DNA from: Enchytraeus crypticus
Lineage: Eukaryota > Annelida > Clitellata > Enchytraeida > Enchytraeidae
Length of the DNA: 64,000 nucleotides
Reading direction: 5' to 3'
Assembly: GCA_905160935.1 (NCBI GenBank)
Contig: CAJHZI010000513.1
Coordinates: 2,009,001 to 2,073,000, forward strand
Every line of letters begins with the position of its first letter. The first letter of the stretch is position 1. This document shows positions 38,863 to 50,700 of this stretch, piece after piece. A program made the position numbers and the translations under genes. Below the pieces are notes generated by a model. That model did not search any database. It was not told the DNA's origin and saw only the letters and a program-made list of their open reading frames with translations.

Positions 38863-39269
38863 ACAGATACAGCTTTAACCAAAATATCAAAATAAATGTA
38901 GGTATTAGTAGCAATATGAATAAAAATAAGGACATTGTTATTATACAAGAATTTTAATTCCATTTCTCTTATGAATGACATTTAACCTGATGACAGATTT
39001 ATACATTGTCTTGATACGAGCAATTATTGGGTGCATATAGACTGTATTGACAGTTTTACCACATCGTTGAGGATCTTGTAGAGATTTTACTCCACTAAAA
39101 ATAAAGGTTAGGATAATATATGTGGTTCTATAGAAGAACGCTACGTATATCTGATAAAGACCACGTTAAAAATGAAGATGTTTTACAAAGAATGTCAACT
39201 TATCGTGACCTTTTGAACCGAATACGACGACAACAGATGACATTTTTTCGTACACATTATGCGGAACAA

Positions 39270-39479
39270 AATAATTGAAAATACCGTAGTGACAGGAATA
39301 AGAAGGAAAACGATGCAAGGGTCGACAACGAATGACGTTTATTAAGAGTTTTAGCAAATGGATGCAGTTAACTGAAACAGAGATGATCAGAGCAACAATG
39401 AACAGAGACGTATGGAGGAATATGACCATGACCGCCGAGGCTTGGGACAGGTACGGCACTTAGAGAAGAAGAAGAAGGA
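39270..39479 (+). mobile_element. LINE 3' end with AAG tail
   Basis: The frame over 39,358-39,463 reads WMQLTETEMIRATMNRDVWR, then MTMTAEAWDRYGT and a stop. This is the common C-terminal pattern of LINE ORF2 proteins (an EMIRAT-x-x-RD-x-WR core). It is followed by an (AAG)n tail at 39,466-39,479. The upstream part is frame-broken. Confidence 0.65.
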
Positions 39480-41877
39480 TAATACCACTCACTGCTCTTG
39501 TCTCGGCCTTTCATCAACTATTGACTACAGTAATTAAAACAAACCTGAACACTTTTGCTATCAACAGAAATCGGCGGAATTTAGCGCACTTTGCTAAGTT
39601 GTGCGTCAATAAACGAAGTTAAACTACATCGGCCTCGGTTAGTACATGGTTGAGTGAGCACCTTGGATGACTGATTGTTGGCAGCTTTGAATGAAAAATT
39701 CCCAGGGTGTTTGGCGGTTATTCTTAAATGGGAGCAGCTGCAATTGGTAAGCCATCAAAAGGTACGCCATCACTCAACAAGCATCCTGACCCAGTGTGCC
39801 GTTATGTTATGTAAGAAATAAAAATCGTTGACAGTTTAAACGACATTACTATGTAATTTTAACTTTTTGGCTTCATCAAAGACGCGGTCGAAGATTTGCT
39901 TTGGAACATTTGACTGATAGATATCGTATCATTCCTTGAGACGTTTAACTAGATATATAATTTGTATTGCTATTTGATTGAGTCCTTTGAATTTAATACG
40001 TCATCGATCCTATTATTTAATTAGTTAATATAATTAATTAAATTTAATTGAAAATTTAATTAACAGGACGGTCTAAAATATTTTGTATGTAAAATAGTAG
40101 TGTCTATTTGTCTTCTATAATTGCACTAGAGCTGTATACAGAATGACAGCGACTGACCTCCGCTATTTTCATAAGTACATTTGATACCAAGTAACTGTGA
40201 TTCAAGCCTTGACTCTGATAGACTATTGACTGCGTGTTAGTGACTATAATGAATCCGACCAATGTTCAATCCTGTATTCCGACCTCTATTGTTTACAAGT
40301 AGCATTGAATACTATGCAACATTGTGTGTGAGTTATTCCTAAAGGAAAATAACGTCGACAAACTTGGATGTAGGTGCCTATATTATAAGCACATACCAAA
40401 GACGAGCAACGGTGATGAAATAGAGGGGCTAATTGGTGGGAGGAGTGGAATTTAACCCCAGTCTATTTATGTGGAAAAGGGGTGGTAAGTTGAAGGGGTT
40501 CATTAATGAATTTAGGGGGACTTGAACCTTAGCCCCCCCCCCTCCTCCTAGTTTCGTGCCTGGCATACATATTGATAAATATAACCTTTTTGCATTCTTG
40601 ACTGTGAATAGATCTATATATCTATCATAGATATTCAGTTCATCATCATCATCAAGATGATGATGATATGTTCAGTGTTATTAACAATAAATTATAAACT
40701 ATACGAGGCTTAACAAGACTTCTATACTGGATCACATGAACATAACTGTTTTATTCATACAAAGAATTCAAGAAGTTAAGTACTTAAAATCAAATGTCAA
40801 GAAAATACTAAATCGAGGCATGAATTATTTCTAGAACTAAATAAAGTCGTAATAGAAGTATAATCGTTGTTGTTTTTGTAGTTTTCGTTATTTTCTCCAT
40901 TCCTCTCCATGGTTATTAGTTATCGTTGCCTTTTGTTGGCGCATCATTTGCAGCCGTCGCGGATTTAAGAATAACCTTCCAACACCCTCGGAATTTTTTC
41001 TTTCAATGCTGGCAACATTCGGTCTTCCAATGGACACAAAAGTACTAACCGGGCACGATTGAGCTTAACTTAGTTCAGCTCCACCGACTGCGCAAAATTC
41101 CACCCCAACGATGACGTAATTTTTTTTGGGGGGGGCAGTGAGGGAGGCGGGTCCACATGATCATGATCCCGGTAGTTAGCTACGGAAAGTTGACAAAGTT
41201 TTCGCACCTCACTTAAACCAGAATGTTGCCCAATCAGAATCCGCCCAATGTAGTTGTATTATTGCCTCTAGTGATTTAAGGAGGGGGGGGGGGACGATGG
41301 GATAGTCAGTTCCCACTGCTCTCATTTTTCCCGAGGAGCATTCCTCTGCCAGGAGGCCGTACTAGATACTAGGAGATCTTTAAGTACGTTACTGGGGGCC
41401 CGAAAAAATCTGACCGTTCCTCTCTTAATTCTTAATTCCCTTATTTCCTATTTTAATCACAGATTGTCTCATAATCTAATTTTTCACGAAACCACGTATT
41501 ACAGAAAAGAAATACGAAATCAACTTGGTCCACTATACTAGTCAGATCTTAACAAAGGCCCAGACAGTAGGCCTAATTTACGATTGACTTTTGCGTACTA
41601 TCTTTAGATATCTCTTAATATCCGTACCAGTATGGTTTAATATCGATCATACACTCAAATGTTAGTGTAGCCGTCCATCTCGCTAATTAGACTGTGTCTC
41701 AGGCTAGGGGCTTCAGCCCACGGGCTGCTGGCTACAGGCCTATATTCCAAGTTAGACGTCTGGCCTGAGGAAAGTTTTACCTTTCTCGAATATTATCTAC
41801 GCTAGCTTAGTGCAGTCACTGCAGTGCGTTCAAATGATAAAACTTAGGACTTTAAAAGTTAATCTAGAAGGTATGGA
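39480..41877. other. No gene; G-tracts
   Basis: Gene-free. Contains poly-C near 40,535, TTTTTTTTGGGGGGGG near 41,120 and a G10 run near 41,284. Confidence 0.5.
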
Positions 41878-41975
41878 TACTATCTTCTAAGTTAGTTTAT
41901 TAATATATTTTAGTTTTTGAATCGATTTAAAGTAGATTGAAACACAAGGCTTATAATTAAATGCTTAGAAGGTTG
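41878..41975 (+). repeat. 98-bp direct repeat, copy 1
   Basis: Matches 42,734-42,831 with three or so substitutions over 98 bp, beginning TACTATCTTCTAAGTTAG and ending TTAGAAGGTTG. Spacing is 856 bp. A (TA)n tract lies between at 42,170-42,241. Confidence 0.9.
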
Positions 41976-42168
41976 CTATAATATTAATTTAAAAAATCTA
42001 ATATAAATAATAATATTATTATTTTAGCTCGAATATAAATATAGTATAGTTAAATCACGGGTAAACTTTATTCTTTTATATTTTTTGTTTGTTTGCCTAA
42101 TTCACTATGAATTTTTATGTTGTCTTATTTTCCTTTCTTGTAATACTGCCAATTGCTTGGAGAATAAA

Positions 42169-42244
<76 letters not shown>

Positions 42245-42733
42245 TATATTAGGCCTACTTTAGAAGTTGTACCTTATATTAAACTATTGATACAACTGGA
42301 TATTTTCGCGTTGCAAACAGTTACTAAGCTTTCTATTGCAACTTACCGGCACGTGTCCGCAAATTAGGAATTTAGCACAGGACTACGTAGTCTGATATAT
42401 TATTTGACGAAATTTTGAGGATTGGGCACTATTAAATAATAATAATTTGTTTATTTCTATTTAAGTAATTATAGAGAATTTACTATTGAGACTAAACACT
42501 ATTTCTGTTGCTGTTGTACTTAGAATTTCTATATCTATAATATATTCGTTTATTTTCGTTCAATCTGACAACCGCAGAAAGTTACAGCACAGAAATTCCA
42601 ACAGACACAGCATAACAAATTACAGATATAGCATAAACAGTTAATAGGCTAGATATAAGAGAGATAAAATTAAAAATTGTTCTCGCTAACATTTACCACA
42701 TGAATATTACAACATTACATAAATCAATGGCTT

Positions 42734-42831
42734 TACTATCTTCTAAGTTAGTTTATTAATATATTTTAGTTTTTGAATCGATTTAAAGTAGACTAAAACA
42801 CAATGCTTATAATTAAATGCTTAGAAGGTTG
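42734..42831 (+). repeat. 98-bp direct repeat, copy 2
   Basis: Second copy of the 41,878 block. It is followed directly by two further (TA)n tracts (42,842-42,926). Confidence 0.9.
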
Positions 42832-42873
42832 AGGATCTATGATATATATATATATATATATATATTTCTTATA

Positions 42874-42931
<58 letters not shown>

Positions 42932-43049
42932 TAATTGCCATATAGGGCGTACTGAACTATGAGTAAAGAAGAATCTTTTAGTATTCATTAAATTAACTAG
43001 CATCATCTAGAGTCATACGAATAATGAAGTTTTTATCGCTCAGACTGCT

Positions 43050-43917
43050 TCGTTTTATGGGAAGGGAAAAGCATCTCTTAGCAGTATTTCATCGGGTTGG
43101 GTAATTATGATTGTTTTGTGGAGGTAACAAATGCGCCAGTAAATGTGCAGGGTTGTTACAGATGGCCTTGAAAAGATTATTGTCAGCAAAGTTACATAGA
43201 TCCTCAAAATTAGATTCCTTACTGTAGAATCCAGCTCTCCTTGCCTTCTTTAAAAAGGTTTCAAGACGGGTTCTCTCTTCAGCATTTGTGAAGCCCCACC
43301 AAAACTGGGAGGCATATGGAAGCTTAGAGAGTGTGGAGGCTTGAAAGACTCTCTGAAGAAGATCATTTGCCAAACCTTTACTACGTAAAGAATAGAGCGC
43401 AAAAATGTTGCTCGAACACAAGCTAATGATGTTTGTGATGTGAGCAGAAAAAGAAAAGTTATCAGATACTATGACACCTAAGCATTTGATGTTAGAAACC
43501 CGCTCAATTCCTTCAAGGTGTGGGACATCTCTTATCTGCCTTTTTTGCTTGGGTAATTGGAAGAGAATTTCTTTTGTTTTATTTCGATTTAATAGTAGAT
43601 TGTTAGAGCGGGACCAGTTTTCGATATGGACTAATTCCTCTTCCGTTGAGTGAAGGTTAGAGGCAGGCACAATCAGGTATGTGTCATCGGCATATTTGAA
43701 CAAAGAGTTTGTAGGCTGTAGGGTTTTTAAGTCTGATGTAACAAATGACAAATGCAGTTGGTCCAAGGGCTGATCCTTGGACTATGCTGGCATTGATTGC
43801 TGCTGATGACGACGTTTGACCATCAAAGATAGTGGTGTGTGAACGGGCCGAGAGGAAGCTGGCAATCCGCCCATTAATGTTGCTAGGCACATCCAGGGTA
43901 CACAGTTTATCAATCAT
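43050..43917 (-). pseudogene. LINE reverse transcriptase, 5'-truncated and frameshifted
   Basis: Two overlapping minus-strand frames together give the RT palm. The upstream frame carries INASIVQGSALGPTAFVI (the QGS-x-LGP block). The downstream frame carries FKYADDTYLIVP, the YADD catalytic box, then NRNKTKEILF, IKCLGVIVSDNFSF and the thumb and C-terminal region ending HLLPPQNNHNYPTR. The frame changes near 43,735, so the enzyme is broken. Endonuclease and N-terminal parts are absent. It resembles CR1/Jockey-type LINEs. It lies just upstream of the Ly6-type gene on the other strand. Confidence 0.9.
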
Positions 43918-44228
43918 TTATATCGTTATTTTAACCGTGATTGCAGGGTATTCGATACGTAGGCCTACATGAATTCCTTAGGCTACTGTTATAAGTAAAA
44001 CCAGTTATCCACTAGTTATCGTCTAGTTATCCACTAGTTATACATTTGCCGTTAATTTTGATATATCGTATATAGAATTTCATTACATAATTCAGAATCG
44101 ATTAATTTAGCACTGAAATCGGATTAAAGAGCCCTAAGTACAATATAAGCAGTAAACCGATTCATGGATAAGAGCAGATTAATTATTCAACCAGTTGAAG
44201 AAATACGACCAGTTGAGCGAACTATGAG

Positions 44229-44237
44229 TATAAAATA
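44229..44237 (+). promoter_or_regulatory. TATA box of the Ly6-type gene
   Basis: TATAAAATA lies 24 bp before one ATG (44,253) and 42 bp before the in-frame ATG at 44,271. If transcription starts about 30 bp downstream, only the second ATG would be in the mRNA. A looser start site would include the first, which gives a better signal peptide. Confidence 0.55.
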
Positions 44238-44252
44238 GCGGTTCCTCAGGAT

Positions 44253-44307
44253 ATGTGCTTTACCATTTGGATGACGATTTTTGCTTTGCTTCTGTGCACC
44301 TGTACAG
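44253..44307 (+). CDS. Ly6/three-finger gene, exon 1 (signal peptide)
   Basis: Encodes MCFTIWMTIFALLLCTCT plus the first base of an Ala codon, then a GT donor (ACAG|GTATGT). Spliced to 45,124 it gives a junction ...LLLCTCT-ALECYSC, a typical signal peptide with cleavage just before the first Cys pair of a Ly6 fold. The intron is phase 1, as in known Ly6/uPAR genes. The exon is too short to stand alone; it is supported by the TATA box upstream, the donor, the matching phase and the peptide. The alternative start at 44,271 would leave a very short signal sequence. Intron 1 (44,308-45,123) has an (AATC)n run at 44,325-44,490. Confidence 0.7.
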
Positions 44308-44324
44308 GTATGTAGCCAGCGTTA

Positions 44325-44490
44325 ATAAATAAATTAATCGATCAAACAATCAATCAGTAAATAAATCAGTCAATCAATCAGTCAAACAATCAAACATTCA
44401 ATCAACTGAGCGATCTATCGATCGATCAATAAATAAATTCACTGAATGAATAAATAAATGAATGAATGAATCAATCAATCAATCAATCAA
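44325..44490. repeat. (AATC)n tetranucleotide repeat
   Basis: AATC/AATA/GATC-type tetranucleotides, imperfect, in intron 1 of the Ly6-type gene. Confidence 0.85.
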
Positions 44491-45123
44491 CTGTTCTGTC
44501 TATCGATCAAACGGTCGGTCGATAGGTCGCTCTGTGTCGTGGGGCAATTCATACGAGTAACTCAATAGGTATTAACGATTATTTTATTAACATATTTTTA
44601 TTTATACTGATCTTTATATTGACCGTTAGACTAATTGGCTATAATCATGTCGTTACTTAGCATTCTATTAAGTCATCATTGAAGAACTGTTAAAGTCGTA
44701 GTTTTCACTAGTGTCTAAGCTAGAATTAAATTGAAACTATTTAGAGAATGTAACCTTGAAATAGGGGCATCGCCGGCTGATGGCTTTCTTGCTAGATTCC
44801 ATCCTCATTTCATACATCGCCAACAATCATGGTAACCAAACAAATGGCATTACCTACAATTATTTGTATTCATCAGACTACTATGAATTACATGCACGCT
44901 CTTTCTATGTGATCCCGTTTCTTAATTTGTTTCTAATTATATTTAAAACCTACTAAGAGATATAAATTTAAAAATTTCACCTTGTTGCGCCATTTTCTAA
45001 AAATTACCTAGCCATGTAATCCTATAATGCTACAATACTAATTATAAATTGGATACTAATTTTAAAAATACTTAATAATATTAACTAAAATGAATAATAA
45101 ATTTTACAATATTTTGTGCTCAG

Positions 45124-45633
45124 CACTGGAATGCTACAGCTGCTACCACATAGCTAGCGACTCCAATGAGAGAGTGCGCACTGGTTCTGCCCCTGGTACC
45201 CCTGGTGCTTCCCCTGGTGCTTCCCCTGGTGCTGCCCCTGGTGCTGCCCCTGGTGCTGCCCCTGATGCTGCCCCTGGTGCTGCCCCTGGTGCTACCCCTG
45301 ATTCTGCCCCTGGTGCACCTGGTGCTGCCCCTGATGCTGAACTTCGTGCTTCCCCTGATGTTTATCCTGGTGCTTCGACTGATATTGCCCCTGCGGCCGC
45401 CCCTGGTGCACCTGGTGCTAACCCTGATGCCGCCCCTGGTGCACCTGGTGCTGCCCTTGATGCTGAACTTGGTGATGCTTATGGTGATCCGAATGCTGAG
45501 TTCACTGACGACTTCGAGCAACCATGGCACGAGGATTGTCTGCTGAGACCCAAGAGAACGGAGGTCTGTTCGTCGGGGGACATGGTGTGCGGCAAGCAGG
45601 TGGGATTTGGGAGGAGGAGTAACAGTTCTTCAG
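45124..45633 (+). CDS. Ly6/three-finger gene, exon 2
   Basis: Acceptor TTTTGTGCTCAG|CACTGG and donor TCTTCAG|GTGAGA are both good, and the 510-nt length keeps phase 1 at both ends. The peptide starts LECYSCYH, the first Cys pair of a Ly6/uPAR domain. It then has about 95 residues of Ala-Pro-Gly repeats (GAAPGAAPDAAPG type; protein residues 39-135), coded by a 12-bp GGTGCTGCCCCT minisatellite. The domain resumes with HEDC, TEVC and DMVCGKQ (Cys 157, 167, 174). The repeats sit between Cys 2 and Cys 3, where the first finger loop should be. A family member of the quiver or sleepless type is plausible, but I cannot assign an orthologue. Confidence 0.75.
45187..45475. repeat. Coding 12-bp minisatellite
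   Basis: GGTGCTGCCCCT units with GAT, TCC and ACC variants, plus GGTGCACCT half-units. In frame with exon 2 and encoding Gly/Asp-Ala-Ala-Pro. Confidence 0.9.
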
Positions 45634-45689
45634 GTGAGAAATGAACCAGATGGAGTGAAAGAATATACGAACAAGTTAAAGCTTAACCC

Positions 45690-45790
45690 AGGTTTAACGT
45701 CTGCTCGATAGCATGTCAGTGACGGGAGAGCACTATACCTTTTGATCCTACATCTGTTGAATAATTTTCCAACAGGTCACTGATTCAGTC
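45690..45790 (-). mobile_element. SINE fragment in intron 2
   Basis: On the minus strand, TCTCCCGTCACTGACATGC and GACGTTAAACC match the shared SINE body. The head is diverged. Confidence 0.5.
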
Positions 45791-45795
45791 CAATG

Positions 45796-47165
45796 TGTAG
45801 ATATGCGAATGAGCGACTTAAAGTATGAGCAAAATGATATGAGCTTGTGAATGAGTAGATGAATTAACAAATTTGTTGAACTCTCTCTCTTAGTGCACTG
45901 CCTACTGGCAGGTCCATGGTACATAACGCCTCCACTCTTCTCTGTCTTCCGCCTTCCTCTTCATTTCCACATATGAGTGGGTCTTTAAATCATCTAACAT
46001 ACCTAATCTCGGCCTGCCCCTGCCTCTTTTTCCTTCCATTCTACCTTCTATGACCTCTTTTAATAGACCTTCCCCCCTTAGAATGTGTCCTATCCATCTC
46101 TTCTTCCTATTTCTTAATACATTTATCAACTGTCTATCTGTGCCAACTCTCTCCAGGACTTCCTCATTTGTAACCTTTTGAGTCCAGCTAATCCTCTCCA
46201 TTCTTCTCCAAATCCACATTTCCAATGCCTCCAGTTTCCTAATATCTTCCTTCCTTAAGGTCCATGTTTCACATCCATGCAATAGCGTGGTCCAAACCAA
46301 AGTTTTCACTATCTTTATCTTTGTGTCTTTCTTTAGACTTTTTGTTAATAGTTCTTTTCTGCTACCAAAGGCCGCTTTTGCTTGTGCAATCCTACTGAAT
46401 ATTTCTGTCTCACATTTTCCATCATCGGTTATAGTATGACCCAAATATTTGAAACTCCTTACCTGTTCCAATTTCGTACCATTTATTGTGATATTAATTT
46501 CACCTTTATTATTGGACACTCTCATAACCTTGGTCTTTTTTATATTAATCTTCATGCCATATCTTAGAGCCGTATCATTCAGCCTATCCATTATCTTCTG
46601 CAATCCAATCTCGCTGCCCGCTACCATTCCTTGGTCATCTTGTTAAACTATTAACTAAATATACAGAGATGTGAATGAGCGACTAATTGTAAGAGAATGC
46701 GAATGAACCACTGAATGTATGAGCATGTTTATGAACCACTGAATATATGAGCTTGTTCATGAGTCGCAGAATGCATGAGCTTGTTTATGAGCCTCTGAAT
46801 GTTGAGCATGTTTATGAGCTACTGAATATTTGAGCATGTTTATGAGCCACTGAATATATGAGCATATTTATGAGCCACTGAATATATGAGCATGTTTATG
46901 AACCACTGAATATATGAGCATGCTTATGAGCTTCTTAATGAGCATGTTTATGTTTGTGAGCTACTGATTGTCTGAGCTTGTTTATGAGCCACTGAATATA
47001 TGAGCATGTGTATGAGCCACTGTATATATGAATATGTTTATGATCCACTGAGTATATGAGCATGTTTATGAGCCACTGAATATATGAATATGTTTATGAT
47101 CCACTGAGTATATGAGCATGTTTATGAGCCACAGAATATATGAGCTTGCTTATGAGCCATTAAAT
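45796..47165. repeat. 28-bp minisatellite split by a LINE
   Basis: Units of the type GAGCATGTTTATGAGCCACT plus GAATATAT (about 28 bp) fill 46,655-47,165. Diverged units with ATGCGAATGAGCGACT and GAATGAGTAGATG occur at 45,796-45,862, on the other side of the LINE. Non-coding, inside intron 2. Confidence 0.85.
45883..46639 (-). pseudogene. LINE (endonuclease-RT) C-terminal part, 5'-truncated
   Basis: A 240-codon minus-strand open frame (45,904-46,627). It reads IMDRLNDTALRYGMKINIKK, then KYLGHTITDDG, LKKDTKIKIVKTLVWTTLLH, GCETWTLRKEDIRKLEALEM, WIWRRMERISW, RKKRWIGHILRGEG and the stop after YVPWTCQ. This is the connection/C-terminal region of non-LTR reverse transcriptase proteins. The catalytic palm is missing through 5' truncation. 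Almost identical 9-of-10 flanks, TTGTTGAACT at 45,873-45,882 and TTGTTAAACT at 46,640-46,649, look like a target-site duplication. The open frame suggests a fairly recent insertion. It lies antisense in intron 2 of the Ly6-type gene. Confidence 0.9.
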
Positions 47166-47454
47166 TATAGTCGTCATATGATAGAATGATAGAAATTATT
47201 AGAATTAATAAGTGGTTCAAAGCAAATGCATAATTGCTAAAAATAAATAATTTGTGAGATATAATAATTATCCCCCAGAAAAATTTTAAGATAAAATAAT
47301 TTTCTTAGTGAATGGAGATGATGAAAATACACTACATGCTGACTGTTTAAAGTTGTTCCGATATTAATTCTAAATTTTTTGGTACTGTTATTATTCTTAA
47401 TAATCGAATTGATAAAGCAGTACATCATCATAATCATCTTCCCTTCGATCCTGT

Positions 47455-47610
47455 TAAACTTGGGTCGGGTTTCTGAAATTTTTGTAGAAATGTCTGGAAC
47501 CTAGGCAGTCACCCTCGAATGCCCGTTCTGACTTTGGTTTGAATCTTATTTCTTAGTGGCCTTTTACGTCACGTGCAGTCTATGGTTGTTCTATTCTTCG
47601 GCAACCCGGA
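47455..47610 (+). mobile_element. SINE-like dispersed repeat
   Basis: GGTTTGAATCTT could be a tRNA B box. The following TTTTACGTCACGTGCAGTC and GGTTGTTCTATTCTTCGGC resemble 10,565-10,625. Weak evidence, but the two-copy match argues for a repeat. Confidence 0.4.
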
Positions 47611-47732
47611 CACAACACGAGTAATATCACTATTTCTAATTTAATTCATCTTAATAATTAACACCGTTTTCTTAAAATGTTGTTCAGAACTTCTCAGAAA
47701 CAATTGATGCGATTTCATTTTGTATCATTTAG

Positions 47733-50700
47733 GAGTTAAACAAACAGCGCTGATCACCTACATTTTGAGAGGCTGCGTTAAAGCACAGCTGCCGTCGAAG
47801 ATAAAGAATCAATGTCTCCTCGTCGAAAATAACGTGTACTTTCCTTTCCTTCCATCAATCGTTCAAGTCTACATCACTTCACTACCTGCTGGTCAGCTGT
47901 GTACTTGTAATACGTCAAAGTGTGACCCACCGAATATGTTTATTGTGCTAGACTTAAGCGAGGTAGCTGCGTCTCAGCATTCTGAGGTAACTGCGTGGAC
48001 TAAGAATTCTGGAGCCTATTTAGGTACTACGGAACAAAATTTGATTACACCGGGTGCCTCGACGGTTTTAGAAAATTCAGTTACGTTTAATAAAGACTTA
48101 ACTTCTTCAAAAGATCAGCATGGAGAAATTGCAATCAATGATACGAGGGTGTCGATATTTCTAGAACCTTACTCCAAAGATTCTACGGATTTCTTTCCTG
48201 CTACGAGAAGGAATGCAGAAAGATTTTCTACAGTTAATTCGAACAAACATATAAATCCAACTCGACCATCACTAGATTATTTGAGCGATCATGATAACGA
48301 AACGGATGTATACGTCTCTGTAGGAAATGTCTCGGGAGAAAATAATTTGAATGAAGCTTACGCCGATAATGTGACCAGTATGGTTTCATTTTTAAATGGA
48401 GTTTCAAGTACAAGTGCTAATAAAGATATTGCGCACGGATTCGGAAAACTAAAAAATGGCCCTTCATTAAAACGAGTCAATCTTTTTGTTCTTACTAGAA
48501 TGGTTTCCAGAGGAATAACTACAAATAGTAGTGTTGCAAGAGCAATAACTACAAATAATAGCATTGCTAAAGGAATAACTGCAAATAGTAGCATTACTAA
48601 AGGAATAACAAAAAATAGTAGCATTGATGGAGGAATAACTAAAAATAGTACCATTGCTGGAGGAATATTTATAAATAGTAGCATTGTTAGAGGAATAACT
48701 ACTAATAGTAGCATTGCTAAAGGTATAACTACGAATAGAAGCATTGCTAGAGGAAGAACTACAAATACTAGCTTTACTAGAGGAATAACTACTAATAGTA
48801 GCGATACTACTGTGGACTATGCCAGTGCAAGGACTACTATCTCACCTTATAAATCAACCATTAACCATTATAACTCAACATTGGATATTCTAGATAAACA
48901 AACAAAATTAGATGTCACTGATGGATATGGTACTTCACTAAAAGACATTACAGAAAACAGTGTTCATAATAGTGACGTCGAATTTAAAGTATTTTCTCCA
49001 AATGATGAAGCAAGCAGTAGCACTGATTTTTCGGGAAAAGGGAATTTTCTAAAGAATGTCACTGGTAATATGTTAAAAGCACTGGCTACTTCGGCAATTG
49101 GTGAATGGAAGAATGCTATTGAGAATGACGAAGACTACGAAAATTATACTCCAGATAAGAAAAGAAAAATCTCTATATCTGCCTATATACCTTTCAAAAG
49201 TGGCAATTTAAATGGAATTAACACTGGGAGAAAAGATGATTTTAAATTTGAAACTTTTGATAATGGTCTTAACTTTAATATTACTACTGAAAATGCTGAT
49301 ATAGGGCGTAGTGCCGATAGAATTACAGATGTCGTAAATAATATTTCAAGAATTGGTGTTGCAAACTATTTAATCGATTTCAATTATCAAGCATTGAACA
49401 ACTCCAGTAGGAGAAGAAATCTGTACGATAGAGTAATATTTAATCCAGACACTGAGAATTATGCTACTGGAAGAAGGATAATCAGAAGTGTGCCTGACAG
49501 AAACGTTAACTCACTAGAAATTCGAAAAACTAGCGAAAAGAAATTGAATGCTTCACCAGGAGATGATTTTCAAGGTGTAGTTTCTCCTAGATTGGAAATA
49601 AAAATTAATCCAGGACCATATCCTAGAGGATCCCTGGGATATGATGATTCGGAAAATGGTACTTTAGCCAAATGGGATAAAATTTCAGTATTACGTGTTT
49701 CTAAGGCCATTGTAAATAGTGTTGACAATACAGAAATATCTAGAAAAAATTCGTCTTCTACAAAACATAAGGTTAGTAAAATACGCATGAAAAGAAGTAG
49801 TGATTCCGATTCTACTGAAAATGAAAAGATATTTGGTGTTATTGTAAAGTCCGATGCTAAAAATGATGCCAATGATGACAAAGCTGGAGTATTTTACAGC
49901 ACAGGTGCTAATGCTTCAACCAGTGTTTCAGCAAACAGAGTCAACGTAGTTTCAACTACTGTAAATTATTTGAAAGAAAACATTGTTTCTGAAAAGTATA
50001 AGAGTTCCAATGCGAACAAGTTAAATGAAAATATTGAAAGTAGTCAAGAAAATAGCGGTTTACAGACAATATCAGGAAATGATACCTTGGTATCTGATGT
50101 TCAAAGCGTTACGAAAGTTGCTACCAAGGAAATCGATGTTTCACCAAATAGTGTTCTATATAGTATTATCGAAACTAGTACTCCTGTGGGATTCAATAAC
50201 TCAGGAAATATTGTATTAGATATTACTACGGAACTTTTTGTTTCTACAGGTGCTAACTCAGAACACATTGTCCCAAGTATAAAAGCTCAAGGAAATACTG
50301 ATTCAAAATTTGAAAATATGGCGAGTACCATTTCATTTGATTCCACTGAAAGACATGTGTTGTCAACTATTGCAACCACAGAAAATAGTACAATGGATAT
50401 TGCTACTGAAGGAAATAGCAACGCAGAAAACATCTCATCTTATTCTGCTGAAGTTCGTGATGTTACTTCTATTGCTGCCCTAGCAAATAGCACCATGTAT
50501 AATGGTACTGAAATATATAGCAATACAGAAAGCGTTATTGTGGGCAATACCGTCTCATTCTATTCTACTGAAGGACCATTTGTTTCAGCTAGTGTCGATA
50601 TAGAGAATATTACCGTATTTAGCAGTACTAGAGTAATTAGAAATTCTGAAAACAATATTCTTGATAATACCATTTCTTTTGATTCCACTGAAGGTCATGT

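Noticed and set aside
38558-38935. Cys-Asp-Leu-Tyr repeat protein on the minus strand
   Set aside because: Pure translation of a 12-bp minisatellite that is open in two frames. No start context or neighbouring exons.
47720-47732. Open frame of exon 3 starting before 47,733
   Set aside because: The first codon there is TTG and the bases read as polypyrimidine plus AG, that is, an intron end. The spliced phase matches exon 2.
48358-48744. Minus-strand hydrophobic 128-codon frame
   Set aside because: Antisense shadow of the 30-bp coding repeat in exon 3.
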